NCBI GenBank assembly: GCA_964236735.1
Contig: CAXSFM010000006.1
Coordinates: forward strand, 124,001-188,000
Length of the DNA stretch: 64,000 bases
Direction of reading: 5' to 3'
Source: JAIVJG01 sp964236735
GTDB lineage: Bacteria > Acidobacteriota > Blastocatellia > Pyrinomonadales > Pyrinomonadaceae
Below are positions 35,874 to 44,437 of the stretch, piece after piece. The position numbers and the translations under genes are program-made. Below the pieces are notes generated by a model. The model saw only the letters and a program-made list of their open reading frames with translations. It did not search any database and was not told the DNA's origin. Every line of letters starts with the position of its first letter. Positions within the stretch are counted from its first letter, which is position 1.

Positions 35874-37673
35874 GTGAACGCAGAGGCGCTTATTTCATTC
35901 GAGTTCGGGCCATTTCGCCTCGACTTCGCGGAGCGACTTCTGTTACGCGATGGCAAGGTCGTGCCGCTTGCGCCGAAGGTGCTGGAGACGCTGATGATTC
36001 TGGTTGAGAACAGCGGGCGCATCGTGGAGAAAGACGATCTGATGAAGAAGCTCTGGCCCGACAGCTTCGTCGAGGAGAGCAGTCTGGCGCAAAACATCTT
36101 CCAATTGAGGAAGGCTCTCGAAGGCGGAATGTCCGGCAGACAATATATAGAGACGATTCCAAAGCGCGGCTATCGCTTCGCCGCCAACTTTAGAGAAGTG
36201 CGTGAGGCGAGCGCGGAGACATCGCCGCTCTACATGACCGGCGAGCGACCCTTAGCGGGTGAAGTCGAAAGCGGTCTCGCGGTCAAGTCGCTGGCCGTGC
36301 TTCCGTTCAAGTTGTTGGGCGAAGAAAAAACCGATGACTGTCTGGGGTTGGGAATGGCCGACGCGACGATCATTAAACTGAGCGGGCTGCGAAAGCTCGT
36401 CGTCGTCCCGACCAGCGCCGTGTTCAAGTACACCAGTCGTCATAACGACTTGCTGGCGGTCGGTCGTAAGCTCGGCGTAGATGCGATTCTGGAGGGGACG
36501 GTGCAGCGTTTGTCCGAGCGCGTGCGCGTCACCGTGCAACTGATTGCCTTAGAAGATGGCAAGACGCTGTGGTCGGGTAAGTTCGACGAGCGCTTCACGG
36601 ATATTTTCGCGCTGCAAGATTCGATCTCGGAGCAAGTCGCGAGCGCGCTGGTCTTAAGAATCACGGGCGACGAGCGCAGGCATCTGAGAAAACGCTACAC
36701 GGAAAATACGGAGGCGTACCATGCGTATTTAATCGGACTCTTCTTCTGGAACAAGAGATCGAATGAAGCGTTGCAAAGGGCCGTCGAATATTTTCAGCAA
36801 GCGATTGAGAAAGACCCGGATTACGCGATGGCCTACGCGAGGCTGGCCGACGCCTATTTTTTAATTGCCTACAGAGAGCACGATCCTCTGCGTCGCAACG
36901 AGGGTTACGGAAAATTCAGGTCAGCCGTCTTGCGCGCGCTTGAGTTGGAACCCTTCCTTGCCGAAGCTCATACGGCGCTCGCCACCGTCAAAGTAAAGTA
37001 CGACAGAGACATCGCCGGCGCGGAAAGATCGTTTGAGCGCGCGCTCGCCATCAATCCCAACAGCGCGATAGCTCTCTTGCGGTACACGTATTTTTTGGTC
37101 GCGATGGGACGGCTCGATGAAGCTCTACAGAGAATCAAACGCGCGCAGGAGATTGACTCGCTCTCGCCGGAGACAAACGCCAGCTTCGCCAATTTTCTCT
37201 ACTTCGCACGCGACTACGACGAAGCGATCCGGTATTGCCAAAAGGCGCTCGTCTTAGAGCCGAACTTTCTCGATGCACTGCTGTGGCTCGGCCTTAGTTA
37301 TCAGCAAAAGGGAATGTTTGACGAAGCGGTCGCCCAATTCCTGACAGCCAGAGACGCACACGGCGATACCACAGAACCGTCGGAATTGCTCGGACACGCG
37401 CTCGCAATCAAGGGTCAAAGTGATGAAGCGAGGACGGTGTTGTCAGAGCTTCATTCATTTGCGAAAGAGAATAGAGTTCGGCCTTACAACCTCGCGTTGA
37501 TTTACGACGCGCTCGGCCAGACGGAGCAGGCGTTCGAGTGGATGGGCAAGCCTTATGTTAATTGGACTGAACGATTGAGAATGCTCAGATTCGACCCGCG
37601 CATGGATAGCCTGCGAGTTGATTCAAGGTTCATCCAGATCATTCAGCGTTCGGTGTCGCCAAACCAGATTTAG
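35874..37673 (+). CDS. Winged-helix DNA-binding protein with TPR repeats (CadC-like)
   Basis: A 599-residue regulator. Residues 8-105 form an OmpR/CadC-type winged helix (FEFGPFRLDFAERLLLRDG, LWPDSFVEESSLAQNIFQLR, ETIPKRGYRFAANF). A linker leads to an adenylate-cyclase/TolB-like module (LAVLPFKLLGEEKTDDCLGL, GVDAILEGTVQRLSERVRVT), then TPR repeats from about residue 300 to the end (AVEYFQQAIEKDPDYAMAYA, ERALAINPNSAIALLRY). No receiver domain and no membrane segment is seen, so the signal is unknown. The GTG at 35874 has a GAGGAG ribosome site six bases upstream; an out-of-frame ATG overlapping it is followed at once by a stop. Such proteins are abundant in Acidobacteriota. Confidence 0.92.
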   Translation: MNAEALISFEFGPFRLDFAERLLLRDGKVVPLAPKVLETLMILVENSGRIVEKDDLMKKLWPDSFVEESSLAQNIFQLRKALEGGMSGRQYIETIPKRGYRFAANFREVREASAETSPLYMTGERPLAGEVESGLAVKSLAVLPFKLLGEEKTDDCLGLGMADATIIKLSGLRKLVVVPTSAVFKYTSRHNDLLAVGRKLGVDAILEGTVQRLSERVRVTVQLIALEDGKTLWSGKFDERFTDIFALQDSISEQVASALVLRITGDERRHLRKRYTENTEAYHAYLIGLFFWNKRSNEALQRAVEYFQQAIEKDPDYAMAYARLADAYFLIAYREHDPLRRNEGYGKFRSAVLRALELEPFLAEAHTALATVKVKYDRDIAGAERSFERALAINPNSAIALLRYTYFLVAMGRLDEALQRIKRAQEIDSLSPETNASFANFLYFARDYDEAIRYCQKALVLEPNFLDALLWLGLSYQQKGMFDEAVAQFLTARDAHGDTTEPSELLGHALAIKGQSDEARTVLSELHSFAKENRVRPYNLALIYDALGQTEQAFEWMGKPYVNWTERLRMLRFDPRMDSLRVDSRFIQIIQRSVSPNQI

Positions 37674-38172
37674 TTTCCACCTCCCGCAGCCAAGCCGCTT
37701 ATCCGCGGCATCCTGGAATCGCTTTAATTCAACCCGCACACGTAAATTCAGACGACAATTCAATTCTTCGTGCATCGCAAAACGCGCGCCGTTCTGAAGC
37801 GCAAAGTCGTGTCTTCAATTTCATGGTCATCCATCCGAAAGTCGCAATGTGTCTTCACCTTCTTCGAGCATCATCCGATAAAAAATAATGCTCGCGCCTG
37901 GCAGTGAAACTCAATTCACGTCGAGACAAGCGCGCGTCACTCGCTTAATCGTCCCGACACCTTCTTCAAGTTGGTCTCTCAATTGCGTTAACGAGTGTGA
38001 GTTGGCGAAACAAGCTTCGCGGATTTTTTACACCCTGAATGACGCTGCCGCAGCTTGTACGAATTTTTGAACGTCGCTCAACGGTTCTCGCTGAACCGTG
38101 CGGCGAAAGGCTTCGCGAGCGCGCACGACGCGCATCGTCCGAACAGAATTCACATCACGTAAGGAGTAAGAG
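37674..38172. other. Intergenic region between TPR regulator and TonB receptor
   Basis: No gene supported; a 60-codon frame at 37888-38070 lacks a ribosome site. The ribosome site GTAAGGAG for the TonB receptor is at 38160-38167, and its promoter probably lies upstream in this region. No strong repeat was noticed. Confidence 0.5.
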
Positions 38173-41100
38173 ATGACCAAGAAGTTTTACAGGAGAGTAA
38201 ATCAATTCGCACGCACGCTGTGTCTGGTGCTGGCTTGCGCGCTCGTCGCGCAGGCGCAGGTCACGACCGGCAATGTGCGCGGCACCGTCACCGACCCGCA
38301 GGGCGCAGTCGTGCCCAATGCGAAGGTGACGATCACGAAGAAATCCAACAACGACACGAAGACCGCCCAGACTTCAGATGAGGGCGTCTTTCAATTCAAC
38401 AACCTGCTCGTCGGTGAAGACTACACGGTGTCGGTTGAAGCGCCGAACTTCAAGACGCTGACGCTCACCGAAGTGCGCGTCTCGCTCAACCAGAACACAG
38501 ATGTGCCGGCGCAATTGACCGTCGGCATCGCGAGTGAAACCGTCGAAGTCGTCGCCGGCGGCTCGGAACTCGTTGATACGGCGTCGGCCAATTTGTCGAA
38601 GAGTTTCAGCGAGCGTCAAGTCGTCGAACTCGCGCAGACGAGCGCGGGTGTGGCCGGCGCAGGCGTCAATAATTTGTCGCTGCTGGCTCCGGGCGTGTCC
38701 AGTTCGGGCGGCGTCGGCGTCGGGATGGGCGGCTCGGTCGGCGGGCAGCGTCCGCGCAACAACAACTTCGTCGTTGACGGCGTGGATAACAACTCGAAGT
38801 CGGTCACTGGGCCGCAGAGCTATATCTCGCCGGAAGAGGTCGGCGAATTCTCTCTGTTGCAGAATCAGTTCTCTTCCGAGTTCGCGCGCTCGAACGGCGG
38901 CCAGTTCCTGACTGTGACGAAGAGCGGCACGAACGAGTTTCACGGTGAGGGTTACGGCTTCTTCCGCAATCGTTATCTGAACGCGCTTGACCAGCTACAG
39001 AAGTCAGCCGGCATCACGCGCAACCGCGCCGACGGCGACAACTTCATGCCGCGCTCGGACTACTTCCGCGGCGGCTTCAACGTCGGCGGCCCGGTCTTTT
39101 TCCCGCGCTTCGGAACGGGCGGCCCCGGCCTCTACAAACTGCGCGACAAGCTTTTCTTCTTCACGTCGTATGAAAGACTTCAGACCGGAAGCGCGGCGGG
39201 CGCGGGCGGCATCGTCGCCCCGACGGCTGCCGGCTTCGCGCAGTTGGCTGCAATTCCGGGTCTCTCGTCGCGTAACTTGGGCGTGCTCCGACAGTTTTTG
39301 CCGGCAGCCGCGAGCGCGGATGTGCAAACGGCAGCTTGCATTGATCAGCCCGGCAATCCCTGCTTCAGGGTGGGCGGCGTCGCGATCCCGCTCGGTAATA
39401 TTTCCGTTCCGTCGCCGAACTTCGGCAAGCAGAATCACGCCGTCATCAATCTCGACTACACGCAGAGCGCGGCGACGCAGTATCGTTTCCGTTTCACCTT
39501 CACCAACCAGTCGGCGATTGACAACGCGGCGAACCTGCCGATCTTCTTCACCGCGCTGCCGCTCAAGCAACGTTTGTTTTCGGCGACGCTGCTGCACAAT
39601 TTCACCACGAACCTGATTGACGAGACGCGCATCTCTTTCCGCCGCTCGACGCAAAACTTCCTCGTGCCGGGATTCTCTTTTCCCGGTCTCGATTCTTTCC
39701 CGAACCTGACGCTTGACGATCTTGGCGTCAACATCGGCCCCGACCAGAACGCGCCGCAGTTCACCATTGACAACAACTACCAGATCATCAACAACGTGAC
39801 GTATCTGGCGGGCAACCACTCGTTCAAGTTCGGCGGCGACTTCCGCAAAGTCATCTCGCCGCAGACCTTCGTCCAGCGCGTGCGCGGCGATTACGAGTAC
39901 GGCTCGACCGAGCAATTCCTGCGCGACCTTAGCCCGGATGTGTTCGGGCAGCGCAACGTCGGCGCGAACACTTATTACGGCGACCAGAGAATTCTCTACG
40001 CCTTCGCGCAGGACGACTGGCGCATCCGTCCGAACCTGACCTTGAATCTCGGCGTCAACTATTCTTATCAGGAAGTGCCGGCGGGCGCGCGTTTCCAGCG
40101 TGTCAACGCCATCTCTTCTGTGCCCGGCCTGATTGATTTCAGATCACCGCGCTCGCAGAAGAAAAACTTCGCGCCCAAAGTCGGCTTCGCCTATTCGCCG
40201 AACTATGAAGGCGGGATGCTCGGACGTATCTTCGGCGCGAACGGTAAGAGCTCGCTCCGCGCAGGCTTCTCGATGGGCTACGATTACGTCTTCGACAACC
40301 TGTACATCCTGTCGAGTCCGCCGCAGGCGCAGCAGACGGTGACCATTGACACGACCGTTCCGAGCACTCCGAACTTCCTCGCGAACGGCGGCATCTCGCC
40401 CGTCCCGGCTGCCGGGTTGACGAATGCGGCGGCGGCGCGTGCGGCGACCAGCGCGTTCATCCCGGATCAGAAAATCCCTTACTCGCTGACCTACACGGGC
40501 AGTTTCCAACGCCAGTTCAAGAAAGACTGGTCGTTCGAGATTCGTTATCTCGGCACGCGCGGAGTTCACCTTTTGCGACAGGGACAAATCAATCGTCAGG
40601 CCAAAGTCGCGCCGGAGAACGGCCTGCGCGGGCTGCCGACATTCCTCGTCGCGCCGTCGCAAGCGCAGATAGATGCTATGTCGTTGACGTTAGCTCAGAT
40701 CAACGCGCGCTCCAATTTCGTGCCGAGCTTTGCCAACGCGGGCTTCGGCACGCGGACGATCACGAGCTATCAGGCCAACGGCAACTCGACCTATAACGGC
40801 GCGTCGGCGCAACTGACCCGTCGCTTCTCGCAAGGGTTGCAGATGACCGCCGCATACACGTTCAGCCATCTCATTGATGACTCGACGGCTGAAGTTTTCT
40901 CCACCGTGCTGGCTCCGCGCCGCGTCGAAGACTTCCAGAATTTGCGACGCGAGCGTGCCGACTCGGCGCTCGATCATCGCCATCGCTTCGTGACTTCGGC
41001 GATTTACGAAGTGCCTTTCTTCCGCAAGAGCGAGAACAGTTTTCTCCGCACGGCGCTCGGCGGATTCAATGTCGCCGGAACTTACACTTACGAGTCAGGC

Positions 41101-41598
41101 CAGAAGATTACGGTTCGTAGCGGCAACGACGCCAACTTAAACGGCGACAGCGCAGGCGACCGCGCGATTCTCAATCCAAGCGGTCAAGAGGGCGTCGGCA
41201 GTCTCGTGACGGCGTTGCGACGCAGCACGGACAATGCCATCGTCGGATACGTGGCTAACAATCCGAACGCGAAGTACATTCAGACCGGCAGCGGTGCTGA
41301 GTCCAACATCGGACGCAACACGTTCCCGACGGCTCCCATCAACAACTTCGACATCTCGCTCTTCAAGAATTTCAGAGTGGGCGAGTCGAAGTCTATTCAG
41401 ATTCGCTCCGACTTTTTCAACGCCTTCAACCACGCACAGTACGTGCCGGGTTCCGTGAACACGGTTGACCCGGTCAATACTTCGGGCTTGACGACGCTGA
41501 ATCAGGTTAGCCCGCTGACGGGAGATTTCCTGCACCCGGATCGAGTCCTCAGCAGCAACCCGCGCGTCATCCAGTTGGCGGCGAAGTTCATCTTCTAA
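38173..41598 (+). CDS. TonB-dependent receptor, Oar-like, with carboxypeptidase regulatory-like domain
   Basis: An 1141-residue outer-membrane protein. A signal peptide (TLCLVLACALVAQAQ) is followed by a carboxypeptidase-regulatory-like domain at about 30-115 (GNVRGTVTDPQGAVVPNAKV, DEGVFQFNNLLVGEDYTVSV), then the plug (SLLAPGVSSSGGVGVGMGG, FVVDGVDNNSKSVTG), and a long barrel ending RVLSSNPRVIQLAAKFIF with a terminal aromatic Phe, the outer-membrane insertion signal. The family imports large or bound substrates in Acidobacteriota and Myxococcota; the ligand is not known. The plug region begins with the Gly/Val loop typical of Oar-like proteins. A clear terminator follows at 41636-41669. Confidence 0.94.
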   Translation: MTKKFYRRVNQFARTLCLVLACALVAQAQVTTGNVRGTVTDPQGAVVPNAKVTITKKSNNDTKTAQTSDEGVFQFNNLLVGEDYTVSVEAPNFKTLTLTEVRVSLNQNTDVPAQLTVGIASETVEVVAGGSELVDTASANLSKSFSERQVVELAQTSAGVAGAGVNNLSLLAPGVSSSGGVGVGMGGSVGGQRPRNNNFVVDGVDNNSKSVTGPQSYISPEEVGEFSLLQNQFSSEFARSNGGQFLTVTKSGTNEFHGEGYGFFRNRYLNALDQLQKSAGITRNRADGDNFMPRSDYFRGGFNVGGPVFFPRFGTGGPGLYKLRDKLFFFTSYERLQTGSAAGAGGIVAPTAAGFAQLAAIPGLSSRNLGVLRQFLPAAASADVQTAACIDQPGNPCFRVGGVAIPLGNISVPSPNFGKQNHAVINLDYTQSAATQYRFRFTFTNQSAIDNAANLPIFFTALPLKQRLFSATLLHNFTTNLIDETRISFRRSTQNFLVPGFSFPGLDSFPNLTLDDLGVNIGPDQNAPQFTIDNNYQIINNVTYLAGNHSFKFGGDFRKVISPQTFVQRVRGDYEYGSTEQFLRDLSPDVFGQRNVGANTYYGDQRILYAFAQDDWRIRPNLTLNLGVNYSYQEVPAGARFQRVNAISSVPGLIDFRSPRSQKKNFAPKVGFAYSPNYEGGMLGRIFGANGKSSLRAGFSMGYDYVFDNLYILSSPPQAQQTVTIDTTVPSTPNFLANGGISPVPAAGLTNAAAARAATSAFIPDQKIPYSLTYTGSFQRQFKKDWSFEIRYLGTRGVHLLRQGQINRQAKVAPENGLRGLPTFLVAPSQAQIDAMSLTLAQINARSNFVPSFANAGFGTRTITSYQANGNSTYNGASAQLTRRFSQGLQMTAAYTFSHLIDDSTAEVFSTVLAPRRVEDFQNLRRERADSALDHRHRFVTSAIYEVPFFRKSENSFLRTALGGFNVAGTYTYESGQKITVRSGNDANLNGDSAGDRAILNPSGQEGVGSLVTALRRSTDNAIVGYVANNPNAKYIQTGSGAESNIGRNTFPTAPINNFDISLFKNFRVGESKSIQIRSDFFNAFNHAQYVPGSVNTVDPVNTSGLTTLNQVSPLTGDFLHPDRVLSSNPRVIQLAAKFIF

Positions 41599-41635
41599 TC
41601 GCGTTCGCACGCCTTTTGCGAAAACGCAATTCACA

Positions 41636-41669
41636 GGGAGGTAGTGAGCAATCGCTACCTCCCTTTTTT
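41636..41669 (+). terminator. Rho-independent terminator after the TonB receptor
   Basis: Perfect 9-bp stem GGGAGGTAG (41636-41644) / CTACCTCCC (41655-41663) with a 10-base loop, followed by TTTTTT (41664-41669). Confidence 0.92.
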
Positions 41670-41698
41670 AACTTTTTCTGTTCGCCGCGAATTGTCTC

Positions 41699-42082
41699 TT
41701 ACCGCCTGCTTGATGCCGTGAAGAAGCCGTAGCAGGTGAACAACGCGATGACGAGGATGCGAAACGCGACATTCGCCCAGATCGCGACGTTCAGGCCGCC
41801 GGCAGCAGATGCGTAAATCTCCAGCAGTCCCGAAACGGCGTGCCAGACGATGAACGCGATGATGACGATGCGTTGAGATTCAGTGTCCTTAATTCTTCTG
41901 GCTCCCCAGGACAAAGCAGACACGCCAAATTCAGCGGCGGCGAGGAGATAGCATAATAGATAAGCTCCCGGCTCGACGTGTATGCCGACTGCGCCCGGAA
42001 TCGCGCCCGGCGATACGACGAGCACGACGCCCGCCGCGAACGTGAGGATGGCGTGGACGGCAAAAAGGATGCGGAGATTCAT
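41699..42082 (-). CDS. Small integral membrane protein
   Basis: A 127-residue protein with four hydrophobic segments beginning MNLRILFAVHAILTFAAGVV. The second carries AYLLCYLLAAAEFGVSALSW, the third IVIIAFIVWHAVSGLLEIY, and the fourth ANVAFRILVIALFTCYGFF. I do not recognise the family; length and layout recall DUF-type four-helix proteins. It points toward the terminator of the TonB receptor from the other side. Confidence 0.75.
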   Translation of the reverse strand: MNLRILFAVHAILTFAAGVVLVVSPGAIPGAVGIHVEPGAYLLCYLLAAAEFGVSALSWGARRIKDTESQRIVIIAFIVWHAVSGLLEIYASAAGGLNVAIWANVAFRILVIALFTCYGFFTASSRR

Positions 42083-42466
42083 GCGAGTCCCTCAAGATAA
42101 GCTGCACAAGTATAAGTCATTCGCTTGCCCTGCCGTCTAGCTTCGCGTCAACATTCCCAATGCCCTGACGGGGACGGGGCTGACGCAGTCTATGTGGGGT
42201 TTACACAGTCAAAAGATTTCCTTGACATCTACTTCTGACAGGCATATCTTGCCAGCGTTTTTGCCGCAGCCTTATGCGCTCACGTTCATGGCTTACACTG
42301 AGCCTCATGTCAGATTTCACATCTCTTTAGATGGCAATTAACGGCTATGTTCACCATGCCTGTTGAGATACTTTAAGGCAGCAAAACTTATCAACACATT
42401 TCGTCACCCGGACACGCTCGCAACAGGGGCCGGGTCTGCTATTAAGTTTGATAAAGGGGAACGTAG
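42083..42466. other. Intergenic region upstream of the peptidase-led operon
   Basis: No gene on either strand. It contains a sigma-70-like promoter at 42222-42250 (listed separately) and a ribosome site AAAGGGGAA just before the ATG at 42467. The rest is AT-richer than the flanking genes. Confidence 0.6.
42222..42250 (+). promoter_or_regulatory. Sigma-70-type promoter
   Basis: TTGACA at 42222-42227, 17 bases, then TATCTT at 42245-42250. It precedes the metallopeptidase gene by about 215 bp and is the best candidate promoter for the plus-strand arm of the cluster. Confidence 0.55.
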
Positions 42467-44437
42467 ATGCCAAGCGCCCGTCAAGGAACACGGGGCGGTC
42501 GTTCGACTAAGAAGAAGGACAACGCCTCCACCACATCGCCTGCTCACATCATAGTTGAAGATTCGCTCGGCGACGCGGTTGATCTCTTCCCTGAGTCAAC
42601 CGAGGTGATGCCGCCGGCGACGCGCCCGCTCAAGGCTTACGCCTTCGATCCGAGTCTGGGACGGTTCATCGGCAACGAGATGACGATTGAGGTGAAGTAC
42701 GAGAAACTTCTCCCCGGCCCTATCGGCAGGATGGTCGCGGTCATAGATTATGACGGTGCGAATAATCTCTATTACGAGCCGATTGACCTCGACAACCCGA
42801 GCCTGTTGATTCGTGGCGGGCTTAATCCGTCGGAATCCGACCCACGCTTCCATCAGCAAATGGTCTATGCGGTCGTGAGTGAAACCATCCAGCACTTTGA
42901 GACGGCGCTCGGTCGCCGCATCCACTGGCGTCTTGACGAGCGCGTGCCAGACGCGCAGGGCAAAACTAAAAAAGGAGCCATGCCGGGCGACATCTACCGG
43001 CTCAACTTGTATCCACATGCGATGATTTCCGCCAATGCCGCTTACACGCCGTCGGCGAAGGGTATCCTGTTCGGCTATTTCCGCGCGAGCGAGACAGACC
43101 CGGGGCGCAATCTGCCGGGACAGACGGTCTTCACCTGTCTCTCGCATGACATTATCGTCCACGAGACAACGCACGCGGTGCTCGACGGCATACGCACCTA
43201 CTTCTCGGAGCAGAGCAATCCAGATGTGCCGGCGTTCCATGAGGCGTTCGCAGACCTCGCCGCGCTCTTCCGACATTTCTCGCACCAGGAAGCGTTGCTC
43301 GATACCATCCAGAAGACGGGTGGCCGTCTCTACCAATATCATCTCAAACCCGACTCCGGCATCAGCGATAAAGAGGATGCGACAATTCAGGCGCAGATTG
43401 CCGCCGACAATCCTCTGGTCGGACTGGCGCAGCAGTTCGGTGAGGCGCGCGGCACGGGCAAGGCTCTGCGTTCGGCTCTGGGCGCACCGCCTGATCCGAA
43501 GCTAATCAAGAATCCCGATCTTGAGCCGCACGAGCGCGGCGCGATCCTCGTCTCGGCGGTGTTCGACGCTTATTTCACCATCTATCTGCGGCGGACTGCC
43601 AACCTGTTCCGCGTCTATCGTGCGGGCGGGGGAAATTCAGATTCGGACGAGTTGTCGGGATCAATGGCTAACCTGCTCGCCGAGGCAGCCAGCCGCACCG
43701 CCGAAGACCTCTTCCAAATCTGCGCGCGCGCCATAGACTATTGTCCGCCCGTGGACATCACCTTTGGCGACTACCTGCGCGCCGTGATGACGGCACACCG
43801 TGATTTCTACCCGACGGACAAAGAGGGCGTGCGCGACGCCTTTATGCAGGCGTTTCGTCTGCGCGGCATCGTCCCTGAAGACGCGCAATACTTTTCCGAG
43901 GAGTCGTTGTGCTGGCCGCAAGTGCCGAAAAATATGCTGCCACCCGTTGACGGATTGATCTTCGGCGATCCCAATGGCCTGACCAATGAAGAGAAGGACA
44001 AGAATGGCGACGTGTTGCGCGCCTACGCCAGAAAGCACGCCGCCGCGCTGGGCTTCCTGCCCGATGACCCCGCGCATCCAATCACCGTTCCGTCATTTCA
44101 TCCGGCATTCCGCCTCGCTCCCGACGGCAGCCTCCGCATAGATATGGTCGTCGAGATGGCGCAAAAGTATGAGGCGTTGTTCGACCCTTTGAAACCGGAA
44201 CTCGGCACCTTTCCGATGCATGGCGGAACGACGCTATTGATTGCCAAGCCACCGCTTGAACGAGGCCAGTACGCTCCGGGCGAGATTCGCTATTCGATTC
44301 AAAAGCGGCTTGTCGGCAGCCCCGGCCAGAAGCGTGAGGAAAGCAAGCGCCGCTTCAGCCAACGCGAAGGTCTGCTCAATGGAGCCGGCCCCAAACGCTT
44401 CCAGCTAGACTTCAACATGCTGCATGGGGGTATCTGA
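42467..44437 (+). CDS. Gluzincin-type zinc metallopeptidase
   Basis: A 656-residue protein. It carries the zinc motif HETTHAVLDG (HExxH) near residue 230 and a downstream HEAFADLAALF about 25 residues later, which matches the third ligand pattern of thermolysin-like gluzincins. The N-terminus is a short Lys/Ser/Thr-rich tail without signal peptide; this suggests a cytoplasmic enzyme. The rest (PLKAYAFDPSLGRFIGNEM, LRIDMVVEMAQKYEALF) is not recognised, so it is either a novel subfamily or a fusion. It is the first gene of the plus-strand arm, with the next gene starting 14 bp before its stop in another frame, so they are coupled. Confidence 0.8.
   Translation: MPSARQGTRGGRSTKKKDNASTTSPAHIIVEDSLGDAVDLFPESTEVMPPATRPLKAYAFDPSLGRFIGNEMTIEVKYEKLLPGPIGRMVAVIDYDGANNLYYEPIDLDNPSLLIRGGLNPSESDPRFHQQMVYAVVSETIQHFETALGRRIHWRLDERVPDAQGKTKKGAMPGDIYRLNLYPHAMISANAAYTPSAKGILFGYFRASETDPGRNLPGQTVFTCLSHDIIVHETTHAVLDGIRTYFSEQSNPDVPAFHEAFADLAALFRHFSHQEALLDTIQKTGGRLYQYHLKPDSGISDKEDATIQAQIAADNPLVGLAQQFGEARGTGKALRSALGAPPDPKLIKNPDLEPHERGAILVSAVFDAYFTIYLRRTANLFRVYRAGGGNSDSDELSGSMANLLAEAASRTAEDLFQICARAIDYCPPVDITFGDYLRAVMTAHRDFYPTDKEGVRDAFMQAFRLRGIVPEDAQYFSEESLCWPQVPKNMLPPVDGLIFGDPNGLTNEEKDKNGDVLRAYARKHAAALGFLPDDPAHPITVPSFHPAFRLAPDGSLRIDMVVEMAQKYEALFDPLKPELGTFPMHGGTTLLIAKPPLERGQYAPGEIRYSIQKRLVGSPGQKREESKRRFSQREGLLNGAGPKRFQLDFNMLHGGI

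Noticed and set aside
37888..38070. Plus-strand frame of 60 codons upstream of the TonB receptor
   Set aside because: No ribosome site and no recognisable sequence.
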